A stretch of DNA of 64,000 nt from Aquisphaera insulae (GTDB lineage: Bacteria > Planctomycetota > Planctomycetia > Isosphaerales > Isosphaeraceae): the NCBI RefSeq assembly GCF_011064615.1, contig NZ_JAALJH010000026.1, positions 1-64,000 on the forward strand. Direction: 5' to 3'. The position numbers were made by a program, and so were the translations under genes. Shown piece after piece: positions 7,383 to 15,487 of this stretch (position 1 is its first letter; each line of letters opens with the position of its first letter). Under the pieces are notes generated by a model. That model made no database searches, was not told the origin of the DNA, and saw only the letters and a program-made list of their open reading frames with translations.

Positions 7383-9143
7383 TCAATGTCCCCGCCGCTG
7401 CTGATCCTCCCGGAAGAGCCGGAAGAACGTGCGGATGTCGACGAGCTCGAACCGGTCCTCGGGGTGCCGCTTTCGCAATTCCTCGACGCAGCGGATCACG
7501 TCGGCGGGGGTGACCCAGACGACGCGGTTGAGGAAGAAGGCCGGGGCGCCGGCGGGGCGTTTGGCGAGGCGTGCGTGGATCATGTCGGCGGCGCCGGCGG
7601 ACTGGGTGAAGTCCCAGGGCTCGCTGATCAGCTCGGTCACCGGCATCCCCTTCCACAGTTGCGGCGCCGGCGGCTTGCCTCCCTTGCCGTGGAGGTCCAT
7701 GACGATCGTCGCGAAGCCGTCGGGGGAGAACTCGCGGAAGGCGTCCTTGACGGCGGGCGACGGTTGATCCCAGTCCAGGACCATCGGCGCGATCGTCATG
7801 CCGGCCTCGCGGAAGAGGCGGCGGTTGTGCTCGACGAACAACGGCAACTGGTCGGGCCGGATGCGGTTCGGGTTCATGTAGCCCGCGGCGCTCGCGTCGC
7901 TCGTGAACGTGTCGTTGGGCGTGGCCGTGGCGTAGTAGTGGGCGATGATGTCGGGGTAGGTCTCCAGGAGGTTGGGATTGATCCCCCAGGCCAGCGGCAG
8001 CTTGCCGCGTTCGGGCGCATCCCAGCGCGGGGGGAGGATCTCGTAGAGGGGCATCGTCGAGTCGTAATCGGCCATGAAGAACGCGAGGTACGACGTGTTC
8101 GAGAGCGAGAGCGGCTTCCCGCTCGCCGCCGGCTGCTGGCGGAGCGGCTTCCGCGGGGCCTGGCTGTGCAACGACTGGTTGAAGCAGTCGCCGGTGACCG
8201 TGTTCTGGTAGCCATTGTAGGGCGAGATCAGCCAGACGGTCTCCCACTCGGTCGGCACCGGGTCGTGTGCGCTCGGATGGCCCGGGACGTTGCTGTACTT
8301 GTGGAACGCGAAGAAGCCCGAGAGCTCCGTCAGCTCCTTGCCGCCGGCGTTCCGGAAGACGGTCTCGAGGATCATCCGGTAGGTTTCCAGGTCCGTGCCG
8401 AGTGTCTGGGACGTGTCGTCGGCCGGGGGCTCGTCGCCCCACGGGGAAAGATCGAGGACGAATGCCCGGTTGGCCACGGCCCAGTCGCGCGTGACCACGT
8501 CGCCGATCTTCCCGGCGGCACGCGTCACGGCCGCGTCCTCGTCCAGGAAGAGGCGATGATTCGAGCACTTCCCGGGTGCGAGGTACTCGCGGATCGCCCA
8601 GCGGTAGGCGTCGTTCTTGCGGCTCCCCGTCTCCTTGCCGTCGAACATCCCGCGGAGGTCGCGGATGACCTTCAGCTTCCAGCGCGACAGGTTCGCCGCC
8701 GCCAGCTCCGGGCTCAGGACGACGGCGTCCTCGACCCCCGCGATCGTGGTCGCGACGTTCACGGTCGCCGGCACGTTCGGATCCCAGATCACGGCCCCGC
8801 GGAGGTCATCCCCGGCCAACTTCACCAGCGCGTCCAGGCCGCTTGCCTCTTCGAGGCGGCGCCCGGCCAGCCACCCGCCGTCCTTCCGGAACAGGTCGAG
8901 CCAGTATTTCGGCCTCGGATTGGCGGCCGACAGCACGTAGAGCTTCGGCCCCCTGCGGTTCACGATCCCCTGGATCGAGGCCGTCGCCATGGCCTCATCG
9001 TACGAGGCCGCGTCGGCCTTCGCCGAGAGCGTGCAGGCGACCAGGGGCGCCTCTTCCCCGCGCGGGGGGGCGGCGGTCGCGACGCCGATCGACCAGCCGA
9101 AGGCGCAGGCGAACATCACGAGAGTGGAAAGGCGGGCAGGCAT
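7383..9143 (-). CDS. Secreted GxGYxYP-family protein (putative glycoside hydrolase-like)
   Basis: This is a 586-aa exported protein. An N-terminal signal peptide ends near residue 24 (GVATA/APP). The body matches the general pattern of the GxGYxYP family, a group of putative sugar-processing proteins in planctomycetes and Bacteroidetes. The family's namesake motif appears here as SAAGYMNP near residue 420, preceded by NTSYLAFFMADYDS, which resembles the family's conserved acidic segment. Other conserved-looking parts are IQGIVNRRGPKLYVL near the N-terminus and ISPYNGYQNTVTGDC in the middle. No enzymatic activity is established for the family, so function is open. It lies convergent to the 178-aa hypothetical gene and upstream of an Rrf2 gene on the same strand. 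Confidence 0.75.
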   Translation of the reverse strand: MPARLSTLVMFACAFGWSIGVATAAPPRGEEAPLVACTLSAKADAASYDEAMATASIQGIVNRRGPKLYVLSAANPRPKYWLDLFRKDGGWLAGRRLEEASGLDALVKLAGDDLRGAVIWDPNVPATVNVATTIAGVEDAVVLSPELAAANLSRWKLKVIRDLRGMFDGKETGSRKNDAYRWAIREYLAPGKCSNHRLFLDEDAAVTRAAGKIGDVVTRDWAVANRAFVLDLSPWGDEPPADDTSQTLGTDLETYRMILETVFRNAGGKELTELSGFFAFHKYSNVPGHPSAHDPVPTEWETVWLISPYNGYQNTVTGDCFNQSLHSQAPRKPLRQQPAASGKPLSLSNTSYLAFFMADYDSTMPLYEILPPRWDAPERGKLPLAWGINPNLLETYPDIIAHYYATATPNDTFTSDASAAGYMNPNRIRPDQLPLFVEHNRRLFREAGMTIAPMVLDWDQPSPAVKDAFREFSPDGFATIVMDLHGKGGKPPAPQLWKGMPVTELISEPWDFTQSAGAADMIHARLAKRPAGAPAFFLNRVVWVTPADVIRCVEELRKRHPEDRFELVDIRTFFRLFREDQQRRGH

Positions 9144-9246
9144 GGCAGGTACGCCTCGGGATCAGGGAGGAGAGCTTGGCGGGATAACCGATGCTCCCCG
9201 TCCCGGCGGCCGAGGTCAAGCCGTTACCGCCTCGATCCCGGGCTCG

Positions 9247-9696
9247 TCAGATCATCCAGTCCGGGACGTAGACGTTGCGGCGCCCCTCGTTTTCCTTCAT
9301 CAGGTCGGAGAAGGTGGTCTGGTCGACCACGTCGGAGATGGCCTGGCGGACGCGGCCCCAGAATCCAAAGAAGGGGCAGTGGCCGGGGTACTCGCACTCC
9401 TTCGGGCGAGAGACGCTCACGCAATCCACCGGCGCGATCGGGCCGTCGATGAACCGGATCACCTCGCCGATCTTCAGCCGGTCGGGCGCCTTGGCCAGGA
9501 AATAGCCCCCCTCGACGCCGCGCCGGCTGTTCACATACCCGCCCCCCTTCAACTGGCTCAGGATCGCCTCCAGGAACTTGATCGGGATGTGCTGCCGCTC
9601 GGCGATCTCGCTGGCCTTAAGGGGGGTCGAATCCGCATGCTCCGCCAGCGCATAGAGCGCCCGGAGGGCGTAATAACACTTTGCCGAGACGGTCAT
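9247..9696 (-). CDS. Rrf2-family transcriptional regulator
   Basis: This is a 149-aa winged-helix regulator. The N-terminus SAKCYYALRALYALAEHA, the recognition segment IPIKFLEAILSQLKGGG and the wing SRRGVEGGYFLAKAP are typical of the Rrf2 family (IscR, NsrR, RsrR, CymR). Three cysteines in the linker (DCVSVSRPKECEYPGHC, pattern C-x8-C-x5-C) resemble the cluster ligands of the Fe-S-binding members, so a redox or iron response is plausible; CymR-type members lack them. The start at 9696 gives the standard family length, while an upstream extension to 9783 would add an unconserved arginine-rich tail. It lies downstream of the acyltransferase gene on the same strand with a 115-base gap. Its target is unknown. 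Confidence 0.88.
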   Translation of the reverse strand: MTVSAKCYYALRALYALAEHADSTPLKASEIAERQHIPIKFLEAILSQLKGGGYVNSRRGVEGGYFLAKAPDRLKIGEVIRFIDGPIAPVDCVSVSRPKECEYPGHCPFFGFWGRVRQAISDVVDQTTFSDLMKENEGRRNVYVPDWMI

Positions 9697-9811
9697 GGGG
9701 CGACTCTTGCGGTGGGATGGGAAGAGACAGACCTGCGCCGCCGGCCCCGCGGGAAGCGCCCCGGGGCGACTCGCACTCGCCACGGCCCTCGAACGCTCAA
9801 GGCCGTCAAAA

Positions 9812-11137
9812 TCATTCTTGATCGATATTACGGACTTTCAAGCCACGACGCCATCCTGGCGAACCGACGGACGACCCGGCCGCATCGATCGGGCGTGGAG
9901 GGGTCGCCTGCGCCCCCTCGGACCTGGGCCCGATCCGGCCTGCTCCAGACGCCTTCGCTCTGCGCGATCCGCCGCGGCGACCGACAAGCTCTGCCCATAG
10001 CGCGGATGCCCCGAGCGTCCAGGCGATCATCCCAAGCAACTGCCCCGTCGTCCCCTTCGAGGAGGACAGGAAGCCGACGCAGAACCAGAGCCCGGCCGGC
10101 ATCTGGAGGGCGAAGAGCGGGAAGCTCGCCTCGGAGGCCCGGGCGAAGATGGGGGCCGAAAGCCCGCGCGCCAGGAGCCCTCGGCCCCGCGCCAGGTCCG
10201 TGATGACCAGCAGCAGGGCCGGGGCGAGCAAACCGTGCCGCAGCGGGACGTAAGGGATCGCCGGCGTGAGTGCCAGGAAGCCGAGGATCCCGACCGCCAC
10301 GAGGTCCCCGGCGGAAAACGTCGCCGCGCCGGCGGCCGGCGTCCGAACCGTGATCTCGCCCCGATCGACCCCCAGCCCGAACCAGCGCCCGAGCGCCACC
10401 CCGGCGAGGAACTGCGGCAGCCAGCTCAGGGGGTGGAATCGAAGGACCGTCAGCCAGGTCCCGCCCAGGTCGATCGATCGGACCGTCCAACCATCTCCAT
10501 AGGGGTTCAGGACCAGGTAAAGCGCCGGAGGGAGCCACGAGAGGAACCCCAGCACCAGAGCCAGGGCCAGGAGCCTGGATCGGTCCATCCCGGTCGTCAG
10601 TCGGCCCGCGAGGGGGAAGATCGCATAGAACGCGGCAAACGCGGAAAGTGCCCAGGCCGGCGCATTCCACCAGAGCGCGAACGGCGGGAACCACGCCTGG
10701 ACCAGGGCAAGGCTCGCGCTGACCCCTCCGGCAAGCTCCAGAGGCGTCGGGTGCTTCGCCGTGAATGGCAGGAGGGCCGGCGCCGGCACCAGCAGGATCA
10801 GGGACAGGAAATAGAGCGGATAGAGCCTGGCGAATCGCCCCTTCCAGAACTGTTTCGCCGGGCACCGAAGTCGCCCCCCCGGGTCGAGATAGGCATACGC
10901 CATCAAGAACCCGGAGAGCTCGAAGAAGAAGCCCGTCGAGATGTACCCCCTCCCCATCAAGCGCGCCAGCGGCCCCGGCAGAGCCTCGAGCACTCCGAAG
11001 GTGAGCAGCCCCGCATCGTGCGCCTGCTTGACGTGGAAGAGATAGATGTGCACGGCGGCAAAGATCCGCACGCCGGAAAGGGCGGGCAGTTTCGGCCGTC
11101 GCGACTCCTCCCCCTTCTGGGCCACTTCAGTCCCCAT
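9812..11137 (-). CDS. Acyltransferase-3 family membrane protein
   Basis: This is a 441-aa polytopic membrane protein of the acyltransferase-3 (OafA/NodX) family, which O-acylates sugars of the cell envelope or polysaccharides. The N-terminal helix ALSGVRIFAAVHIYLFH carries the family's Arg and catalytic-type His, followed by GYISTGFFFELSGFLMAY, equivalent to the conserved FFxLSGFL. About ten hydrophobic helices follow, and the cytoplasmic tail is basic. I chose the start at 11137 because a GGGGGAAG lies just before it and the residues upstream are not family-like. Upstream lies a long interrupted inverted repeat. The substrate cannot be told from the sequence. Confidence 0.85.
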   Translation of the reverse strand: MGTEVAQKGEESRRPKLPALSGVRIFAAVHIYLFHVKQAHDAGLLTFGVLEALPGPLARLMGRGYISTGFFFELSGFLMAYAYLDPGGRLRCPAKQFWKGRFARLYPLYFLSLILLVPAPALLPFTAKHPTPLELAGGVSASLALVQAWFPPFALWWNAPAWALSAFAAFYAIFPLAGRLTTGMDRSRLLALALVLGFLSWLPPALYLVLNPYGDGWTVRSIDLGGTWLTVLRFHPLSWLPQFLAGVALGRWFGLGVDRGEITVRTPAAGAATFSAGDLVAVGILGFLALTPAIPYVPLRHGLLAPALLLVITDLARGRGLLARGLSAPIFARASEASFPLFALQMPAGLWFCVGFLSSSKGTTGQLLGMIAWTLGASALWAELVGRRGGSRRAKASGAGRIGPRSEGAQATPPRPIDAAGSSVGSPGWRRGLKVRNIDQE

Positions 11138-11182
11138 TTCTTCCCCCCGCTCAGAGACGGAACGACTCTCCCCGAGACAATT

Positions 11183-11303
11183 TATACTAATCCTATCGTA
11201 TTTATAGGGCATTCTCTTGACCGTAGTCCTCTGACGCCGATTTTCGATGTCCTTGCCGAGAAGGCTCTTGACTAATCCATATTCTGCCGATAGGAATAAT
11301 ATA
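11183..11303. promoter_or_regulatory. Interrupted 16-bp inverted repeat upstream of the acyltransferase gene
   Basis: TATACTAATCCTATCG (11183-11198) and CGATAGGAATAATATA (11288-11303) are inverted copies with 14 of 16 positions matching, separated by 89 bases. The left arm lies about 50 bases upstream of the acyltransferase start and overlaps AT-rich promoter-like sequence. They could be two operator sites in opposite orientation or ends of a small element. Confidence 0.4.
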
Positions 11304-11727
11304 CATTGCCACGAGGGACCTGCGAGTGGCGGGTCCTGGGCCGCGAACGCAAGCGGCCGGTGGCGTGTCAGGGAGTGGTCCACGAGATCGCCGCGAGACA
11401 GAGGTCAATCCAGCAGGAAGTCCTTGAATGAACGCCAATCCGGACACTTCGACGAACGGTCCCGCGCGGATGACCGCGCGAGAGGACGACTTTCACGAAG
11501 CGAGGCTGTGGAGTCGAGCCAGGCGGAACCTGACGCTCCTCTACGCGGGCCGTCCGGGTTGCTGTGCGTCGTCCCATTGCCGCGGGGCCGGAGAGGGGGA
11601 TCACGTCTGCGGATCGGAGCCGTCTCGGGGATCGGCCCCGTGGCCGGCCGGGGCGGGTTGTCCGGCCGGTTGAGTCCGGCCGGCCCTTGCTCACCCCCGA
11701 AGACCTTTCCCCGGAGCCTTTGAAGAC
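11304..11727. other. Intergenic region before the NmrA-like gene
   Basis: About 420 bases upstream of the NmrA-like gene. One short plus-strand frame (11428-11673) is arginine- and cysteine-rich and not convincing. Nothing else is recognised. Confidence 0.4.
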
Positions 11728-12615
11728 ATGATCACGGTTACCGCGCCGACGGGCAATGTCGGCCGACATCTGCTCGAGCGGCTGGCCTCGTCGGGCCGGG
11801 CGCTGACGATCCTCGCGAGGCGGCCGGAGCGGCTACCCCGGTATCTGCACGAATCGGAGATCGTCCGCCGGGCCTGTTCGGAGGACGCGGGGGCGATGAT
11901 CCGCGCGACTGAGGGGACGGACGTCCTTTTCTGGGTATCGCCTTCCAACCCGACGGCGGCGAATGTACGGGCCTGGTATGGACGGCTCGCCGAGTCGGTG
12001 CTGCGGGCGGTGCGGGTCAACCGCATCCCGCGGGTCGTCAACCTGTCCAGCGTCGGGGCGGGCTGGGCCGATGGGCTCGGGCCGATCTCGGGGCTGAACC
12101 AGGTCGAGCGGGCGCTCGATGAAACGGGTGCGGACGTGACCCACTTCCGGCCCGGCTTCTTCATGGAGAACTTCCTCGGCCAGATCGGCTCGTTGCGGGG
12201 TGAAGGAGAGCTCCCGTGGCTCTACCCCGGGAGTCTGCGATTCCCGATGATCGCCGCGTGCGACATCGCGGACGCGGCCGCCCGCCGGCTCCTCGACCCC
12301 CGCTGGTCGGGCCGCTCGGTCCAGGCCCTGCATGGCCCGGCCGACCTTTCACTGGACGCGGCCGTCGGAGCGCTCGGGGCGATCCTCGGCCGCCGCCTGA
12401 AGAACGTCCAGATCTCCGCCGATGCATATCGCCGCCAGGCGCTGGCCGCGGGCCTCTCGCAGGACTTCGCGGACAGCTACGTGCAGATGTGCGAGGCGAT
12501 TGGCGTCCTCGGCTGGTCCCGACTGGGCGAGCCGCGGACTCCCGAAACCACGACGAACACAACCCTCGGCGCGTGGGCGAGCCAGGTCCTGATCCCGCTG
12601 GTCAGGGCCGCGTGA
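11728..12615 (+). CDS. NmrA-like NAD(P)-binding protein
   Basis: This is a 295-aa atypical short-chain dehydrogenase of the NmrA/SDR_a5 type. The N-terminus ITVTAPTGNVGRHLLERL has the nucleotide-binding GxxGxxG and is followed by a basic residue cluster (ILARRPERL) that favours NADPH. RVVNLSSVGAGWADG occupies the place of the usual Ser strand, then HFRPGFFMENFLGQI, a typical NmrA segment. Such proteins act as redox sensors or as reductases of quinones or small metabolites. It stands alone between divergent or convergent neighbours, so the role is undefined. Confidence 0.85.
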   Translation: MITVTAPTGNVGRHLLERLASSGRALTILARRPERLPRYLHESEIVRRACSEDAGAMIRATEGTDVLFWVSPSNPTAANVRAWYGRLAESVLRAVRVNRIPRVVNLSSVGAGWADGLGPISGLNQVERALDETGADVTHFRPGFFMENFLGQIGSLRGEGELPWLYPGSLRFPMIAACDIADAAARRLLDPRWSGRSVQALHGPADLSLDAAVGALGAILGRRLKNVQISADAYRRQALAAGLSQDFADSYVQMCEAIGVLGWSRLGEPRTPETTTNTTLGAWASQVLIPLVRAA

Positions 12616-12702
12616 CCCGATGGCCTCGCCCCATGTCTCCGCGTCGAAACGCCGCGGCGTGCGGACCTCGCACGACCCATTTCTCGCACGCCGCGGCGAG
12701 TT

Positions 12703-14169
12703 TCACCTCCGGTTCGATCCGACTTCGCCCAGCGTCGCAGCCAGTCGCTCCGCGGCGGCCTCGCCCGACTTGATGCATTGCGGGACGCCCACGCCGTGGT
12801 AGGCATTGCCGGCCAGGGCCATCCCCGGCAGGGCCTCGAGCCGCGCCTCGATCGAGCGGACGAGGTCGGTGTGGCCCAGCTCGTATTGCGGCATGACTTC
12901 CGGCCAGCGACGGACCTGGCCCAGGATCGGCTCGCCCCGAATGCCGAGCAGCCGGCCCAGCTCTTCCGCCGCGACCGCGAGGAGCTCGGGATCGTCCCGC
13001 TCGAGGATCGACGCCCGGAAAGCACCGCCCAGGAAGGCCCGCAGCAGGACCATGCCGTCCGGGGAGCGGCCCGCGAACTTCACGCTCGAGAAGCTGCCGG
13101 AGAGGACCTGGAGCTTCTCAACTTCGGGGACGACGAAACCGAAGCCGTCCAGTCGGTGGGCGACCTGATCGCGCCGGTATCCCAGCGAGACGACCGCGCA
13201 GGACGTCGAGCGGATCCGACCGAGGTCGGAGCCGAGGGACGCGTCGATCGCGGACAGGAGCCGGGCGGCCTCGCGGGCCGGCGTCGCCACGATCAGGGCG
13301 GCCGCCCGAAGGCTATCCTCCCCCGCGATGTCGATCCACCAGCCGTCGGACATCCGCCGGATGCCCTCGACCGCGGCCCCGCAGCGCACCGAGCCTGGCG
13401 GCAGGCGGCGGACAACCGCCTCGACCAGGCTCGCCATCCCGTCGCGAAGCCCGGCGAACATCCCGTAGCGAGCGCCGCTCCCCGCGGCCCCCTTGGTGCG
13501 GCCGGCCCGTTCTCGGATCGCGGCCCGGATCAGGCTGCCGTGAGTCCGCTCCATCTCGCGGAACCTCGGCATCGTCGCCTCGACGCTCAGGAGCTCCGGA
13601 TCGCCCGTGTACATGCCGCCGACCAGAGGCTGGATCAGGCGCTCGTAGGCGCCCTGGCCGAACCGTCGGCGGGCGAAGGACGCCAGGCTCTCATCGGCCG
13701 CGTCCGATCGTCGAATCAGGACATCCATCCCCATCCGCAGCTTGGCCCAGGGGCTCAGGATCGGGGTCGTGACCATCGGCCAGAGCCGGGACGGGGCCAT
13801 CACCATCAGGCCGTCGGGGATCGGCACCAGCCGCCCGCGGCTGACCACGAACGCCCGCCGGTGCGCCGGATCGGTCGGGATCAGGGCATCCTCGAGGCCC
13901 ACCCGGCGGCAAAGGCTGAGCGCATCCGGCAGGGCGGTCAGGAAGCTATCCGCGCTCTCCTCGATCAGGAAGCCGCGATCCCGTATCGTGCCGAGCACGC
14001 CCCCCGGGCGCGCAGCCGACTCCAGGACGCGAACCTCGACGTCGGGTGCCAGCTCCCTCAGCCGATGCGCCGCGGCAAGGCCCGTGATTCCCCCGCCGAT
14101 GACCGCCACCACGGCCCCGGATCGAGACCGATCCTCCGACGCAACCCCTTGATCCAATGCCACTTCCAA
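12703..14169 (-). CDS. hemG: Protoporphyrinogen/coproporphyrinogen oxidase (FAD)
   Basis: This is a 488-aa FAD enzyme of haem synthesis, oxidising protoporphyrinogen IX (or coproporphyrinogen III in the coproporphyrin-dependent route). Seen: the dinucleotide motif VVAVIGGGITGLAAAHRL, then LESAARPGGVLGTIRDRGFLI; the substrate-side segments ESADSFLTALP and FGQGAYERLIQPLVGGMYTGD; and a C-terminal FAD stretch ALAGNAYHGVGVPQCIKSGE. These are typical of HemY/HemG-type oxidases. The gene faces away from a radical SAM gene of the haem-linked TIGR04053 group with an 82-base gap, suggesting a shared control region. Names differ between schemes (hemY, hemG, cgoX). Confidence 0.93.
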   Translation of the reverse strand: MEVALDQGVASEDRSRSGAVVAVIGGGITGLAAAHRLRELAPDVEVRVLESAARPGGVLGTIRDRGFLIEESADSFLTALPDALSLCRRVGLEDALIPTDPAHRRAFVVSRGRLVPIPDGLMVMAPSRLWPMVTTPILSPWAKLRMGMDVLIRRSDAADESLASFARRRFGQGAYERLIQPLVGGMYTGDPELLSVEATMPRFREMERTHGSLIRAAIRERAGRTKGAAGSGARYGMFAGLRDGMASLVEAVVRRLPPGSVRCGAAVEGIRRMSDGWWIDIAGEDSLRAAALIVATPAREAARLLSAIDASLGSDLGRIRSTSCAVVSLGYRRDQVAHRLDGFGFVVPEVEKLQVLSGSFSSVKFAGRSPDGMVLLRAFLGGAFRASILERDDPELLAVAAEELGRLLGIRGEPILGQVRRWPEVMPQYELGHTDLVRSIEARLEALPGMALAGNAYHGVGVPQCIKSGEAAAERLAATLGEVGSNRR

Positions 14170-14251
14170 TTCTCACTCCGATCTCGCCACTCGCCGTTCC
14201 AGCCCTTCGGACCGTTGACACGCGTGGGCGCCTCTCTTATTCTGGACATTC

Positions 14252-15487
14252 ATGTCCACTGTCGTCAAGGACGGCCGTGGCATCCTCAAAGGCGGGGTGA
14301 AGACGATGAGCGGCCCGAGTGCGGCGATCTTGCATGGGCGAGGGATGGGGAAGTTCGCGGAGCGGGATTTCGCGATCAGTCCGATGATCGTCTTCTACGA
14401 GCTGACACGGGCGTGCGACCTCGTCTGCCGCCACTGCCGGGCGTGCGCCCAGCCGCAGTCGGATCCGAACGAGTTGACGACGGACCTCTCGAAGCGGCTC
14501 ATCGATCAGCTCGCGAGCTTCCCGGTGCAGCCGATGCTGGTGCTGACCGGCGGCGACCCGCTCAAGCGGGCCGACATCTTCGAGCTGGTCCGCTACTCGG
14601 CGGACACGGGGATGGAGACGGCAATCACCCCGTCGCCGACGCCCCTGGTGACCGCCGAGGCGATCGCCCGGCTGAAGGAGGCCGGGATCGCCCGGATGGC
14701 CGTGAGCATCGACGGCGCGGATGCGGCGACGCACGACGCGATGCGCGGGGTGGCCGGAAGCTTCGAGCAGACGCAGCGGATCATGCGGGATGCCAGAGCG
14801 CTCGGCATCCCGGTCCAGGTCAACACGACTCTGAACCCGGCGAACCTCGATCAGATCGAAGCCATCGCCGACATGCTCGCACAGCACGGGATCGTCCTCT
14901 GGTCGGTCTTCCTGATCGTCCCGGTCGGCCGGGCCACCGCGGACCTCCGCCTGACCGGCGAGCAGTACGAGCGTGCGTTCGCCCGGCTTTATGCCCAGTC
15001 GCGGAAGCAGCCGTACGGGATCAAGACGACGGAGGGGATGCATTACCGGCGGTTCGTCGCCCAGCAGCGGGTGAAGGCCCGACGGGACGGAGCGGGCGAG
15101 GCGCCGGCGATGGGGGGGCATCCGCACGGTCGCGGCGGTCACGGCGGCTCGTCGCCCCAGTTCCTGACGACCGGGGTGAACGACGGCAAGGGGGTCATGT
15201 TCGTCAGCCACACCGGGCTCGTCCATCCCAGCGGCTTCATGCCGCTCGTCTGCGGGATGTTCCCGTTCAACAACGTGGTGGACGTCTACCAGAACGCCCC
15301 GATCTTCCAGCGGCTCCGGCAGCCGGACACCTTCGACGGCAAGTGCGGCTATTGCGATTACCGCAACCTCTGCGGCGGCAGCCGGGCCCGGGCCTTCAAC
15401 GTCACGGGCAACCCCTACGCGGCGGAGCCGGACTGCGTCTATCAGCCCGCCTTGCCATCCGGCGCGCCCAGCCTCACTCGCGCGTAG
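14252..15487 (+). CDS. Radical SAM/SPASM protein, TIGR04053-like
   Basis: This is a 411-aa radical SAM enzyme. The cluster motif CDLVCRHC (CX3CX2C) is followed by LTGGDPLKRADIFEL. Near the C-terminus, an auxiliary Fe-S (SPASM) region contains CGMFPFNNVVDVY, GKCGYCDYRNLCGGSRARA and a final Cys in PDCVYQP. This arrangement matches the TIGR04053 group, close to the AhbD and NirJ haem-modifying enzymes. Because it is divergent from protoporphyrinogen oxidase, a step in haem synthesis or haem modification is the best guess. A His/Gly-rich insert (GGHPHGRGGHGG, about residue 290) could bind metal. It uses the first ATG; a second ATG (14306) is possible. The 3' end overlaps the convergent gene by 46 bases. 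Confidence 0.87.
   Translation: MSTVVKDGRGILKGGVKTMSGPSAAILHGRGMGKFAERDFAISPMIVFYELTRACDLVCRHCRACAQPQSDPNELTTDLSKRLIDQLASFPVQPMLVLTGGDPLKRADIFELVRYSADTGMETAITPSPTPLVTAEAIARLKEAGIARMAVSIDGADAATHDAMRGVAGSFEQTQRIMRDARALGIPVQVNTTLNPANLDQIEAIADMLAQHGIVLWSVFLIVPVGRATADLRLTGEQYERAFARLYAQSRKQPYGIKTTEGMHYRRFVAQQRVKARRDGAGEAPAMGGHPHGRGGHGGSSPQFLTTGVNDGKGVMFVSHTGLVHPSGFMPLVCGMFPFNNVVDVYQNAPIFQRLRQPDTFDGKCGYCDYRNLCGGSRARAFNVTGNPYAAEPDCVYQPALPSGAPSLTRA

Noticed and set aside
11428..11673. 81-aa frame before the NmrA-like gene
   Set aside because: Arginine- and cysteine-rich, with no RBS or conserved pattern; looks like a chance frame.
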